A program made the position numbers and the translations under genes. 64,000 bases of DNA from Streptomyces sp. NBC_00154 (GTDB lineage: Bacteria; Actinomycetota; Actinomycetes; Streptomycetales; Streptomycetaceae), in NCBI RefSeq assembly GCF_026342835.1, contig NZ_JAPEMI010000001.1, forward strand, positions 186,001 through 250,000, read 5' to 3'. Positions 50,982-60,326 of this stretch are shown one piece after another. Numbering within the stretch: the stretch's first letter is position 1; each line of letters starts with the position of its first letter. The notes beneath the pieces are model-generated. The model saw only the letters and a list, made by a program, of their open reading frames with translations, ran no database searches and was not told the DNA's origin.

Positions 50982-52928
50982 TCAGGAGGCGTTCAGGGCG
51001 GTGTCGTCGACCACGAAGCTGGTCTGGAGGCTGGAGTCCTCGGTGCCGGTGAACTTCAGCGTCACCGTCTGACCCGCGTAGCTGGACAGGTTGAACGACT
51101 TGAGTGCATAGCCACTCGCCGCGTTCAGGTTGGAGTAGGTGGCCAAGGTGGTGGTGCCGACCTGGACAGTCAGCTTGTCGTAGGCGGACGTTGTGGTGGT
51201 CTCGGCGGTGTCGATGTGCAGGTAGAAGGAGAAGGTGGCGCTGCATCCGGCCGGTATGGTCACCGACTGGGACACGGTGTCGGTATGGGCGCTACCGTAG
51301 CCGTTCAGCCATGCCTTCCAGCTGCCGGAGTGGGCGGGCTCACCGGTGGAGTTGTCGATCACACCGCTGCTGGCCGTCCAAGGCGAAGCGGCGCCCGTCT
51401 CGAAGCCCGGATTGCCGAGCTTCTGACCCGGGTTGGCGCAGCTGCCGCCGGTGTTGTTGACGGTCCAGCTGAACGAGGTGCTGCCGGAGGCTGCCGTGCT
51501 GTCCTTGGCAGTGACCGTGACGGAGGAGGTGCCGGCCGTGGTCGGGGTGCCACTGATCCGACCGCTGGAGGAGATGCTGAGTCCGGCCGGCAGCCCGGCC
51601 GCAGTGTAGGTGAGGGTCTGGCTCGAGTCGGAGTCGGAACCCGTGATCTGCAGGGACACGGCAGTGCCCACGGTGCTGCTCTGATTCCCGGGGTTGTTGA
51701 CGGTGACCGTGTTGCCTGTGCTGCCGCCGACGATGGCGTGGGTGATGGCGCACGCATTGGTGTCGTTGGACCAGCTGGCCTGCTCGGCGAAGGTGCCGGT
51801 GCCCATCGTGACGTTCGCCGCTCCGCCCGCGCTACCCGGCGAGATCCAGGCGCACTCGTCGGAGTTCTCCTGGCCGTCGTACGAGCTGCCGGTGTGGTTC
51901 GTCCAGCCACCTGCCGGGTTCTGGTCCGACATCATCTCTTGCCACTCGTGGCCGAGAGTCATGGTCCAGCCGTCGAGGGTGCCGGGGGAGTTGACGAACC
52001 CGACGCCGCAGCCCGCGCCCGAGTCGATGTTGTACGGCTGGTTGCTGAAAGCGATGTCGCCCACGGTCGATGTGACCGCGCCGCCCGTCAGCGTGGTGTC
52101 ACCGTTCCAGTCGTGCCACGCGCAGTACTGGCCCTGGTAGCTGTCGGGGTTGGTACCGTGGGGCGACAGGATCACGTAGTACGCGTCGCGGTTCGATGCA
52201 GCCGTGGTGTTGCCGAAGTGGCTGGCTGCCTTCACAGCCTCGACGCCGAGTTGGTGCCCTGTGGCGGCACTTGGCGACGCCGCCGAATTGTCGTACCACG
52301 CGCCGGCCAGCACGCCGCCGCTCTGGTAGGGGATGAAGTTGGCGTTCGAGGGACAACTGGTTGCGCCGGTAGGCACGTTCGGACCGTCGCACCACTGGGT
52401 CAGGTCGGCCGACCACCGCTCGTTACCGGTGCCGATGTCCTTGAACATCTCCTGGGCAACCGGCGCGGCGCCCGCCGAGTCGCCGGAGAAGGTCATGTCT
52501 CCGTTGCTGTTGGTGCTCTGCGTGCCCCACTGGGTGCCGTAGAACACCACATAAACCTTCGAGTGGCCGCTCTGGACGCCGATGCCGTCGACGCCACCAC
52601 CGTAGGACAGCGTCTGCGGCCCGGTCGCGACGCTCGCGGAAGCCTGGGAGGCCGCCCAGGCCTTCATCTTTGCGTTCTGCTTGAGGGTCGGTACGGCGCC
52701 GTGCCGATACGAGTGGTGGTACGCGGGGCTGTAGGGGTTGGCGACGGAGCCGCCCGGCGCCTGTGGCGCGGCCGGTGCGGCCACCGCCTGTGGCGCGGCG
52801 GCCAGCATGCCGCCAGCTACCAGGGCTGCGGCCGACACCAGGGCGGCGACCCCGCGGCGGGTGAATCGTCGGAGCGTGTTCGGTCTCGCGTAGTCCGGGT
52901 TCTGCGATCGCAAGAGACTGCCTTTCAT
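50982..52928 (-). CDS. Secreted Ig-domain protein with putative metalloprotease motif
   Basis: A 648-residue secreted protein. The signal peptide spans about residues 20-53 ([20 protein letters not shown], then [14 protein letters not shown]). The first domain (to about 420) contains [21 protein letters not shown], a zincin-like HExxE helix followed by D, then NSDECAW. Similar H-E...TDP motifs occur in secreted bacterial and plant EXORDIUM-like proteins, so peptidase activity is plausible but not shown. A putative Ig domain ([20 protein letters not shown]) and a C-terminal jelly-roll-like domain ([15 protein letters not shown]) follow. The longer frame to 53039 is not needed. ATG 52928 lacks a strong ribosome site. 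Confidence 0.82.
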   Translation of the reverse strand: MKGSLLRSQNPDYARPNTLRRFTRRGVAALVSAAALVAGGMLAAAPQAVAAPAAPQAPGGSVANPYSPAYHHSYRHGAVPTLKQNAKMKAWAASQASASVATGPQTLSYGGGVDGIGVQSGHSKVYVVFYGTQWGTQSTNSNGDMTFSGDSAGAAPVAQEMFKDIGTGNERWSADLTQWCDGPNVPTGATSCPSNANFIPYQSGGVLAGAWYDNSAASPSAATGHQLGVEAVKAASHFGNTTAASNRDAYYVILSPHGTNPDSYQGQYCAWHDWNGDTTLTGGAVTSTVGDIAFSNQPYNIDSGAGCGVGFVNSPGTLDGWTMTLGHEWQEMMSDQNPAGGWTNHTGSSYDGQENSDECAWISPGSAGGAANVTMGTGTFAEQASWSNDTNACAITHAIVGGSTGNTVTVNNPGNQSSTVGTAVSLQITGSDSDSSQTLTYTAAGLPAGLSISSSGRISGTPTTAGTSSVTVTAKDSTAASGSTSFSWTVNNTGGSCANPGQKLGNPGFETGAASPWTASSGVIDNSTGEPAHSGSWKAWLNGYGSAHTDTVSQSVTIPAGCSATFSFYLHIDTAETTTTSAYDKLTVQVGTTTLATYSNLNAASGYALKSFNLSSYAGQTVTLKFTGTEDSSLQTSFVVDDTALNAS

Positions 52929-53247
52929 GGGGAGTTGGTGCCCTACGGCGGGAAGTCTCGCTATGTCAAGGTCATGACAAAGCAGCCATGCTTGGACACG
53001 ACACGGATCAACTGCTGCCGGGGGCTTCAGGTAGCGCACGTTCTTCGGGGTGAGCTGCCACCCCGGTCAGTGGTGGCTGTCCGCGATGCTACTGAGCGCC
53101 CACCCCAACGGAGTATCAGTCAATGGCAAAGCCTTTGCCTCGGTAAGGAATGCAGCAGAGACCCAACCGCCATGAATCAGGACAGAGTTGATTTTGTCCG
53201 TCCCCCGACGAGGGGATCGGAGCAGATCGGCTATAGCGTGTGACGCC

Positions 53248-54066
53248 ATGGACCTGGACGACGGATCGGTCAGCGACCTCATAGCACTGGGCCTGGCACG
53301 CTACGAGGCGCGGGTCTACCTTGCGCTGGTCAGACGCGAGTCGTACACCGCCGCCGAGGTGGCGCGTGAGGCGGATGTGCCCCGCCAGCGCGTCTACGAC
53401 GTATTGGACGCCCTGGTGCGGCGTCGCCTCGCCACCCTCCGCCCAGGCCGGGTGGCCACGTTCTCCGCGGTCGCACCCGAGCTTGCCACCGCCCGGCTCA
53501 TGGCGCTGCAACGCGAATCCCTCGAACGGCTCGAGCAAGTGTCTTCGGCACTGGTAACTGCCCTGCTGCCCGTCTGGTCCGACGGGCGCACCAAGACCGA
53601 CCCGCTCGACTACATCGAGGTGCTGCGCGATCCCAAGGCCATCGCCGAACGATTCGCCGACATCCAGGAACAGGCCGGACGCGAACTGTTGAGTTTCTGC
53701 CAACGGCCCTTTCTCGCCCCGGTCGCCAACACCGAGGGGATCGCGACGGTGCGCCGACTGCGCAGGGCAGGCGGCCGGGCCCGGGCCATCTACACCCATG
53801 ACGCGCTCAACGACGCCGAAGTGCTGGAGCACGTGCGGTGTTTCAGCGAGGCCGGGGAGGAGGCGCGGCTCACCGCCGAGTTGCCGCTCAAGCTGATCAT
53901 TGCCGACGCCTCGCTCGTGCTCTGCGACATGCAGGATCCGGTTGCCGGCACCGGCGCCACCACCGCGCTCTACATCGAACACCCGGCGCTGGCCAACTGC
54001 TTGCAACTGGCCTTCCAGAGCGTCTGGGACCGTGCCGAGCCGGCGAACACTGCGCACGGACTCTAG
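53248..54066 (+). CDS. TrmB-family transcriptional regulator
   Basis: A 272-residue regulator. The N-terminal winged helix (LGLARYEARVYLALVRRES, YTAAEVAREADVPRQRVYDVLDALVRRRL) is followed by a C-terminal sensor domain (ADIQEQAGRELLSFCQRPFLAPV, then RAIYTHDALND and LPLKLIIADASLVL). TrmB regulators respond to sugars or cell-wall stress. It is divergent from the secreted protein gene with 319 bp between the starts, so the two may share control (inference). The start at ATG 53248 follows a GTGTGA rather than a strong ribosome site. Confidence 0.88.
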   Translation: MDLDDGSVSDLIALGLARYEARVYLALVRRESYTAAEVAREADVPRQRVYDVLDALVRRRLATLRPGRVATFSAVAPELATARLMALQRESLERLEQVSSALVTALLPVWSDGRTKTDPLDYIEVLRDPKAIAERFADIQEQAGRELLSFCQRPFLAPVANTEGIATVRRLRRAGGRARAIYTHDALNDAEVLEHVRCFSEAGEEARLTAELPLKLIIADASLVLCDMQDPVAGTGATTALYIEHPALANCLQLAFQSVWDRAEPANTAHGL

Positions 54067-54129
54067 TGGTTCGAGTCTGCATTCGCTGCTCGCGGCTCGG
54101 TGTCGGCTCGGCATGACGGCCGGATGGCG

Positions 54130-54513
54130 AGTGATCAATCTGGTGGATTCGCCCCGCGCTGTGGGGGGGATCCGGTGGAGCGTCGGCCCGGAGGAACAGG
54201 ACTCTCAGGCCCGGGCCTACTCAAAGGCTCGGCTCGCGCCCTGAAGATCAGCTCCCGCCGACCTTCGCTTCCCATTGGGCCTACACGTCTCGCAGCAACG
54301 GCGGCCGGCCCGTCAGCCACGACGCCGAGCTCTACAAGGAACTGATCACCGTCGAGCGCCTGATCAACAGGCTGAAGGCATGGCGAGGCATCGCCACTCG
54401 CTACGCCAAGACGCCCGACAGCTACCTCGCAGGCCTTCACCTTCGAGCGTCGATGATCTGGATCAAGGAGCTCACACGGGCCACTCCTTGATCACGACCG
54501 AATACGCACCCTA
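54130..54513 (+). mobile_element. IS5-type element remnant, internally deleted
   Basis: About 50 bp at 54130-54182 are near-identical, in reverse orientation, to 49745-49796, which is the region upstream of the transposase. The transposase C-terminus follows at 54243, and the outer end GATCACGACCGAATACGCACCC closes at 54511. The middle of the transposase and the left terminal bases are missing. It is the counterpart of the remnant at 49616-49807. Confidence 0.78.
54243..54491 (+). pseudogene. C-terminal fragment of an IS5-family transposase
   Basis: The frame reads RSNGGRPVSHDAELYKELIT, then VERLINRLKAWRGIATRYAK and TPDSYLAGLHLRASMIWIKE, ending with TGA at 54489-54491. This is the catalytic Glu region (VERLINRLKAWRG) of an IS5-family DDE transposase. 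About 40 percent of the normal protein is present, without its N-terminus, so it is inactive. Confidence 0.85.
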
Positions 54514-54584
54514 GCCGGCGTGCCCTCACCCCGCCCCCGTGGCGCCGGGTGAGGGCACGTCCGTGCGGGCGTCGACGCGCCCCC

Positions 54585-56870
54585 TCAGACCGCCGGCACC
54601 TCCACCGTCCCCGCTCCCTGCCCTGTCGCCCCGGTTTCCTCCACGATCACGCGGTACGGACGGTCCGTCCCCTCGGCGGTGACCCGCGTCGAGCCCGAGG
54701 CGCTGTCCCGTACGACCCGGAAGGCCGCCGCAGCGGCGCCCGTCAGGTCCACCAAGGTGACAACCGTGTCGGTCGTCGCGGGCGCCGGGCCGAAAGCCCG
54801 CAGCGTCAGGCCGTCCAGCCAGTCGCCGTCCGGGCGCTGGTCGTCCGCGCCCCACGGGAGTACCGCGCCGGGGCGGACCAGGAGCGGAAGGCTGTCGAAG
54901 CCGTGCGTCTCGTGCCGCCAGGCCGGTCCGGTGACCGTTTCGCCGGTCAGGAGGTGGGTCCAGGTGCCTTCGGGGACGTAGTACTCGACCTGGCCGTCCT
55001 CCGTGAAGACGGGGGCCACCAGCAGGTCCGGGCCGAGCATGTACTGGCGGTCCAGCATCCGGGTGGTCGGGTCGTCCGGGAACTCCAGCAGCATCGGCCG
55101 CATCATCGGGATGCCCGTGCGGTGGGCCTCGGCCGCCACCCCGTACAGGTACGGCATGAGGCGGTGCTTGAGGAGGGTGAACTTCCGGGCCACGTCCACG
55201 GCCCCGTCGCCGAACGCCCACGGCACACGGTACGACACGTTGCCGTGCAGCCGGCTGTGCGAGGAGAGCAGGCCGAAGGCGAGCCACCGCTTGAAGACCG
55301 CGGGGTCGGGGGTGCCCTCGAAGCCGCCGATGTCATGGCTCCAGAAGCCGAAGCCGGACAGCGACAGCGACAGACCACCGCGCAGCGACTCCGCCATCGC
55401 GGTGAACGAGGCGAAGCAGTCGCCGCCCCAGTGGACCGGGAACTGCTGGCCGCCGGCCGTCGCCGAGCGGGCGAAGAGCACCGCTTCGCCGTGCCCGCGC
55501 TCCTTCTCCAGGAGTTCGAAGACGGTCCGGTTGTAGATCTGCGCGTAGTAGTTGTGCATCCGCTCCGGGTCGGAGCCGTCGTGCCAGACGACATCCGTCG
55601 GCACCCGCTCGCCGAAGTCCGTCTTGAAGCAGTCGACGCCCTGGTCGAGAAGGACCCGCAGCTTGGCGTTGTACCACTCGCGGGCGGCCGGATTGGTGAA
55701 GTCGACGAGTGCCATGCCGGGCTGCCACAGGTCCCACTGCCAGATGTCGCCGCCGGGACGGCGCACCAGATAGCCGTGCTCGGCGCCCTCCGCGAAGAGC
55801 GGTGACTTCTGAGCGATGTACGGGTTGATCCACATGCTGATGCGCAGTCCGCGTTCCTTGAGCCTGGCCAGCATGCCGACCGGGTCGGGGAAGACGTCCG
55901 GGTCCCACTGGAAGTCCGACCACTGGTATTCGCGCATCCAGAAGCAGTCGAAGTGGAAGACCGACAGCGGGATGTCCCGCTCCGCCATGCCGTCGACGAA
56001 CGAGGCGACGGTCTCCTCGTCGTACGACGTGCAGAACGAGGTGGTCAGCCAGAGGCCGAACGACCAGGCCGGGGGCAGCGCGGGCCGGCCGGTGAGGGCG
56101 GTGTAGCGGGCCAGGATGTCCTTCGGCGTCGGTCCGGCGACGATGTAGTACTCCAGCGACTGGTCCTCGACGCTGAACTGCACCTGGCCGACCGACTCCG
56201 AGCCGATCTCGAAGGAGACCTTGCCGGGGTGGTTGACGAAGACGCCGTAGCCGCGCGAGGAGAGGTAGAACGGGATGTTCTTGTAGGCCAGGTCGCTGCT
56301 GGTGCCGCCGTCCGCCTGCCAGATGTCGACGGTCTGGCCGTTCTTGACGTACGGGGTGAAGCGCTCGCCGAGTCCGTAGATGTTCTCGCCGACGTCCAGG
56401 GCGAGTTGGGCGATCATGTGATGGGCGCCGTCGGGGGTGGTGGCGAAGGCGGTGCCCTTGCTGTCCACTCCCGTCAGGCGGCAGCCCCGGGCGTCGAGGA
56501 ACGTCATGCCCCACGGCCCGTCGCCGTCCATGCGCAACGTCAGCGGGCCGCTGGTCAGTTCGGTGAGCGCGCCGTCCCGGCGGGTGCGGGCGGCGGCGGT
56601 CACGGTGTCGAGTCCGGGAAACTCGAAGTCCGGTCCGTGGTTGACCTTGCCGGCGTGATGGGTGGTGCGTACGCCGATGATCCCTTCGGCCGGGGAGAAG
56701 CAATCGACCGTGATGAGGGGGGTGTTGAGGGTGTCGCCGCGCTGTTGGACCTGCTTGACCGCGGCGTAGGCGGTGAACTGGTCGGCGTCGACCCGCAGGT
56801 CGCGGATCTCGGTCGCGTAGCAGGCGCGAACGCCCTCTCGCATGAGCCAGAAGCCGTCGGTGAACTTCAT
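54585..56870 (-). CDS. yicI: GH31 alpha-xylosidase (YicI-like)
   Basis: A 761-residue glycoside hydrolase family 31 enzyme, close in length to the E. coli YicI of 772. It removes alpha-1,6-xylose from oligosaccharides such as isoprimeverose and xyloglucan fragments. The catalytic nucleophile lies in CFKTDFGERVPTD (Asp418) and the acid/base in VHWGGDCFASF (Asp484). The N-terminal beta-sandwich, TIM barrel (LWLTTSFCTSYDEETVASFV) and C-terminal beta domains are all present. No signal peptide, so it is cytoplasmic and acts on imported sugars. ATG 56870 starts it, 60 bp downstream of the GH3 gene. Confidence 0.93.
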   Translation of the reverse strand: MKFTDGFWLMREGVRACYATEIRDLRVDADQFTAYAAVKQVQQRGDTLNTPLITVDCFSPAEGIIGVRTTHHAGKVNHGPDFEFPGLDTVTAAARTRRDGALTELTSGPLTLRMDGDGPWGMTFLDARGCRLTGVDSKGTAFATTPDGAHHMIAQLALDVGENIYGLGERFTPYVKNGQTVDIWQADGGTSSDLAYKNIPFYLSSRGYGVFVNHPGKVSFEIGSESVGQVQFSVEDQSLEYYIVAGPTPKDILARYTALTGRPALPPAWSFGLWLTTSFCTSYDEETVASFVDGMAERDIPLSVFHFDCFWMREYQWSDFQWDPDVFPDPVGMLARLKERGLRISMWINPYIAQKSPLFAEGAEHGYLVRRPGGDIWQWDLWQPGMALVDFTNPAAREWYNAKLRVLLDQGVDCFKTDFGERVPTDVVWHDGSDPERMHNYYAQIYNRTVFELLEKERGHGEAVLFARSATAGGQQFPVHWGGDCFASFTAMAESLRGGLSLSLSGFGFWSHDIGGFEGTPDPAVFKRWLAFGLLSSHSRLHGNVSYRVPWAFGDGAVDVARKFTLLKHRLMPYLYGVAAEAHRTGIPMMRPMLLEFPDDPTTRMLDRQYMLGPDLLVAPVFTEDGQVEYYVPEGTWTHLLTGETVTGPAWRHETHGFDSLPLLVRPGAVLPWGADDQRPDGDWLDGLTLRAFGPAPATTDTVVTLVDLTGAAAAAFRVVRDSASGSTRVTAEGTDRPYRVIVEETGATGQGAGTVEVPAV

Positions 56871-56931
56871 GAGGACTCCTTGCCGGGGGCAACTGGACGG
56901 AGGTGAGTGTCAGGACGTGGATACGGCGGGG

Positions 56932-59820
56932 TCACTCGGTTGCTCCCGGGAAAGCGATTCGGGCCAGACGCACCGTGCCCCGCAGCGTGACCTGTACGTC
57001 CCGCACGCCGGAGGCGGTCAGCGGCGTCTCGTGGCCGCGGTAGTCGTAGGGTCCGTCGGTGGCGGGGATGTCGACGGTTGTCGTGCGGCCGTCGACCGTG
57101 ATCTCCGCGGAGCCCTCCCCCGCCGCGGACACCTCGACGGTGCGGGTACCGGCCGCGAAGTCGCAGTGCCGGAAGAGGAGTTCGTTCACGGGGGCGATGG
57201 CGGTGACGGCGTCGCCGTCCGTCTTCGTGCGGTCGACGATCTCGGTGCCGAGCTGCTCGTCGTAGTCGGCCGCTTCGAGTCCGTGGTGCAGGACGGGGCG
57301 GGGGCCGGACGGCTCGCCGTCGACCGTGACGACGGTGGTGAGCCTGATGTCCGCGGAGGAGGATCCGGCCTGGACTTCGTACGCCCCGGGTTCGACGGTC
57401 CAGCGGCTGTGCGCCACGTCCCAGTGGCCGAGTTCGGTCACCGGGACGGCGAACTCGATGCGCTGCCCGGCGCCCGGCGCGAGGTGCAGACGCCGGTGGC
57501 CGACGAGCTGACGCAGGGGCCGGACGACGGACGGTTCCTGCGCTCGTACGTACAGCTGGGCGACCTCGTCGGCGGCGACGACACCCGTGTTGGTGACGTT
57601 GACCGACACGCTCAGCCGGTCGCCGTCGCGCTCGGCCGTCAGCCCGGAGTAGGAGAACGCGGTGTACGACAGTCCGTGGCCGAACGGGTAGAGCGGCGTG
57701 CCCTCGTAGTACAGGTAGGTCTGCCGTGAGCCGATGATGTCGTAGTCGAGCAGGCCGGGCAGCTCCGCGTCGGAGGTGTACCAGGTCTGCGGGAGCCGGC
57801 CTGCCGGGGAGACGTCGCCGGACAGGATCCGGGCGAGCGCGGTCCCGGCTGCCTGGCCGCCGTGCGCGGTCCAGAGCAGGGCGGGGAGTGCGGCCGCGGC
57901 GTCGGTGAGTGCGTACGGGTAGGCGGAGGTGACCGCCAGCACGGTACGCGGGTTCGCGGCGTGCGCGGCACGCCAGAGGCGTTCCTGGTGGGCAGGCAGG
58001 TCGAGGGTGGTGCGGTCCTCGGTCTCGCGACCGTTGATGTGCGGGTCGTTGCCGACGACGACGATCACGGTGTCGGCGGCCGCGGCCGCGCGGGCGACGG
58101 TGTCCTCGCCGCGCTCGACGACCTCGATCTCGAAGACGGCGGCGGCCGGTCCGACGCCCGTCCCGGCGTGTCCGGAAATTTTTTCGTCCACCTCGGCAAC
58201 CTTTACGCCGCCGGCGGCAACCGAGACGTACCCACCCGTTCCGATGTGCACAAGGCGGTGCCCCCCGGCGTGACCTTCCACCTTCTCCCAGCGGAATGTC
58301 TCCTGGACGATCCAGCCGCCGGGTTCGTCCGCGGACGCGCGTACGTAACCGTCCTCGGCGACCGACAGATAGCGGCCGTCGGGGTCCCTCAGGGTGAGCA
58401 CGCCGTTGCCCCAGTCGACGAGCGCCAGCTCGGACGGGGTGTCGCCGCATGTCAGCGGCGGGAGGTCGGTGCGGCCGGCGAGGAGCGCCGGGTCGAGGGC
58501 GCCTTCCGCGCCATGGCCGGTGCCGGTGCCGGCGTCGGCGTCAGCAGGGATCTGCAGCCAGCCCGCCGCACACTTCAGGCGGACCAGGTCTGCGCCCTCC
58601 GCGAATGTCACCCGGTCCGCGCCGAACCGGGTCCGCACTCCGTCGAGCGGGGTGGACCGGTGGATCAGCGTGCCGCTGTACCAGTCGAGCTTGCAGGCGT
58701 CGGCGAGCAGGCCGACGACCGCGATCGTCCCGGGCGCCCCGGGGTCGAGCGGCAGCAGACCGTCGTTCTTCAGCAGGACCACGGCCTGTTCGGCGGCCTC
58801 CTGGGCGAGCGCCCGGTGTTCGGCCGTGTCGAAGGCGGTGGTGTCCGCGTACGGGTCGAGACCGGGGTCGAACTCCCCCAGGGAGTAGCGCAGTTCGAGC
58901 AGACGGCGGACGGCGGTGTCGATGTCGGCCTCGTCGAGGAGGCCTTGCTCCAGTGCGCGGCGGATGCGGCCGGTCATGGCGGTGGAGTCCTGACCGTGGT
59001 CGGTGAAGCTGTCGACTCCGGCCTTCAGCGCGGCGGCCGTGGCTTCTTCATGGGTGTCGAAGTAGTGCTCGGAGTCGACCAGGTTGGACGGCGCCCCGGC
59101 ATCGGAGCAGACCACGAGCGACTGCTCGGTCCAGCGTCGCAGCTGCTGGGAGAGGAGCGGCGAGACGTGGTTGGGCCGCCCGTTGACCAGGTTGTAGGCG
59201 GGCATGACGCCTGCCACCGCGCCCGCCCGCACGGCGTCGCGGAACGCCCGGAGGTCGTACTCGTGCAGCACCCTCGGGCGGACCGACGAGGAGGAGGTGT
59301 CCCGGTCGGTCTCGTTGTTGTGGGCGAGCCAGTGCTTGAGCACCGGGGCGGTGCGCCAGTAGTGCGGGTGGTCGCCGCGCAGTCCCCGGGTGTACGCGAC
59401 GGCAATGGCAGAGGTCAGGGCGGCGTCCTCCGCGTACCCCTCCTCGCCGCGCCCCCACAGCGGATGGCGCAGCAGATTCACGGTCGGGGCCCAGACGTTG
59501 AGCCCGACCCGGTCGTCCTTGGCCCGCTTGGCCCGGACCTCGTTGCCGACTGCCTCGCCGACCCGGCGCACCAGGTCGTCGTTCCAGGTGGCGCCCAGGC
59601 CGACGGCCTGCGGGAAGACGGTCGCGGGGCCCATCCAGGCCACGCCGTGCAGTCCCTCCTGGCCGGTGCGGAAGGCGCCCATCCCGAGCCGGTCGACCGC
59701 GGGTGCGAACTGGTGCAGCATCGCGATCCGCTCGTCGAGGGTGAGCCGCTGAAGCAGATCGTCGATGCGCCGGGCGAAGGGCAGTTGCGGGTCGCGGAAG
59801 GGCTGCGGTTGTTCCGTCAC
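56932..59820 (-). CDS. GH3 beta-glycosidase with an inserted beta-trefoil-like domain
   Basis: A 962-residue glycoside hydrolase family 3 enzyme, probably a beta-glucosidase or beta-xylosidase. The TIM barrel has the nucleophile in VVCSDAGAPSNL (Asp240) and the region VLKHWLAHNNETDRDT. The C-terminal beta-sandwich has AVVLLKNDGLLPLD, WTAHGGQAAGTALARIL and the Fn3-like end. At about 460-570 a domain resembling a fascin/beta-trefoil fold is inserted (LTLRDPDGRYLSVAEDGYVR, YVSVAAGG), a site where PA14 often sits in GH3 enzymes. There is no signal peptide. GTG 59820 has GGGGA ahead. It precedes the alpha-xylosidase gene in one operon. Confidence 0.92.
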   Translation of the reverse strand: MTEQPQPFRDPQLPFARRIDDLLQRLTLDERIAMLHQFAPAVDRLGMGAFRTGQEGLHGVAWMGPATVFPQAVGLGATWNDDLVRRVGEAVGNEVRAKRAKDDRVGLNVWAPTVNLLRHPLWGRGEEGYAEDAALTSAIAVAYTRGLRGDHPHYWRTAPVLKHWLAHNNETDRDTSSSSVRPRVLHEYDLRAFRDAVRAGAVAGVMPAYNLVNGRPNHVSPLLSQQLRRWTEQSLVVCSDAGAPSNLVDSEHYFDTHEEATAAALKAGVDSFTDHGQDSTAMTGRIRRALEQGLLDEADIDTAVRRLLELRYSLGEFDPGLDPYADTTAFDTAEHRALAQEAAEQAVVLLKNDGLLPLDPGAPGTIAVVGLLADACKLDWYSGTLIHRSTPLDGVRTRFGADRVTFAEGADLVRLKCAAGWLQIPADADAGTGTGHGAEGALDPALLAGRTDLPPLTCGDTPSELALVDWGNGVLTLRDPDGRYLSVAEDGYVRASADEPGGWIVQETFRWEKVEGHAGGHRLVHIGTGGYVSVAAGGVKVAEVDEKISGHAGTGVGPAAAVFEIEVVERGEDTVARAAAAADTVIVVVGNDPHINGRETEDRTTLDLPAHQERLWRAAHAANPRTVLAVTSAYPYALTDAAAALPALLWTAHGGQAAGTALARILSGDVSPAGRLPQTWYTSDAELPGLLDYDIIGSRQTYLYYEGTPLYPFGHGLSYTAFSYSGLTAERDGDRLSVSVNVTNTGVVAADEVAQLYVRAQEPSVVRPLRQLVGHRRLHLAPGAGQRIEFAVPVTELGHWDVAHSRWTVEPGAYEVQAGSSSADIRLTTVVTVDGEPSGPRPVLHHGLEAADYDEQLGTEIVDRTKTDGDAVTAIAPVNELLFRHCDFAAGTRTVEVSAAGEGSAEITVDGRTTTVDIPATDGPYDYRGHETPLTASGVRDVQVTLRGTVRLARIAFPGATE

Positions 59821-59898
59821 GTGCGGGTCCCCTTGGAGAGGTGGGAGGTTTTGCGATGTCCGGGCCTGCTGAGGAACTCCCAGGCCTCGGAAGATCTT

Positions 59899-59912
59899 TC
59901 GAAGCGCTTCGA
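59899..59912. promoter_or_regulatory. LacI-type palindromic operator 1
   Basis: TCGAAGCGCTTCGA is a perfect 14-bp palindrome, 79 bp upstream of the GH3 gene. LacI-family repressors bind such central-CG palindromes. An identical copy is at 60070. The 507-bp gap between the divergent operons (59821-60326) holds only these and the repeats listed. Confidence 0.8.
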
Positions 59913-60069
59913 TGCTCTGCGTCAACCCCCGCGGGTGTCAAGGGTGCGGCCTCGCCATTCACGGTCAAGCGGGCTCGATCACGCCGGGAAACGGTTCGGA
60001 AACACGTCGGAGGAATCTGGAAACGGACTCTTGTGCCTCCGGGACCCTTCACTTAATCTCGCTGCAACA

Positions 60070-60083
60070 TCGAAGCGCTTCGA
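60070..60083. promoter_or_regulatory. LacI-type palindromic operator 2
   Basis: The same TCGAAGCGCTTCGA as at 59899, on the side of the substrate-binding protein gene. A weaker TGAA-CCGC-TTCA variant lies at 60169-60180. The pair fits a shared LacI-type regulator of both operons. Confidence 0.8.
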
Positions 60084-60135
60084 CAGAGTTTCGATGGGGC
60101 GCCGGTCGCCCGCAATCTCCTCGATCTCCCTGGAC

Positions 60136-60154
60136 GGTGACACGTTCTGTCACC
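60136..60154. promoter_or_regulatory. Hairpin or operator upstream of the transport operon
   Basis: GGTGACA (60136-60142) and TGTCACC (60148-60154) are perfect 7-bp arms around CGTTC, with another GTGTCACC directly after. It lies 173 bp before the substrate-binding protein start. Confidence 0.45.
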
Positions 60155-60186
60155 GTGTCACCTCTTGTTGAACCGCTTCACCTAGG

Positions 60187-60240
60187 CCGGTTCAGCCGGT
60201 TCCACCGGTCCGTCCGGTTCCACCGGCCCCATCCGGCTCA
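60187..60240 (+). repeat. Six degenerate 9-bp tandem repeats
   Basis: CCGG occurs at 60187, 60196, 60205, 60214, 60223 and 60233, with units such as CCGGTTCCA. The period is 9 bp, with one 10-bp step. It lies in the leader of the transport operon; no protein frame through it is credible. Confidence 0.8.
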
Positions 60241-60326
60241 ACCAGTAACGCCCCACCTCAGACACAGGAGCCGAACGGCGGTCGCCCGCCGTGTGTCGTC
60301 CTGGTGCGCCTCGAAGGGTTGACGCA

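Noticed and set aside
52929..53039. Longer start for the secreted protease-like protein
   Set aside because: The extra 37 residues would precede the signal peptide and have no matching character; ATG 52928 is more plausible.
60187..60240. Tandem repeats considered as a CRISPR array
   Set aside because: Units are 9 bp without spacers and no cas gene is nearby.
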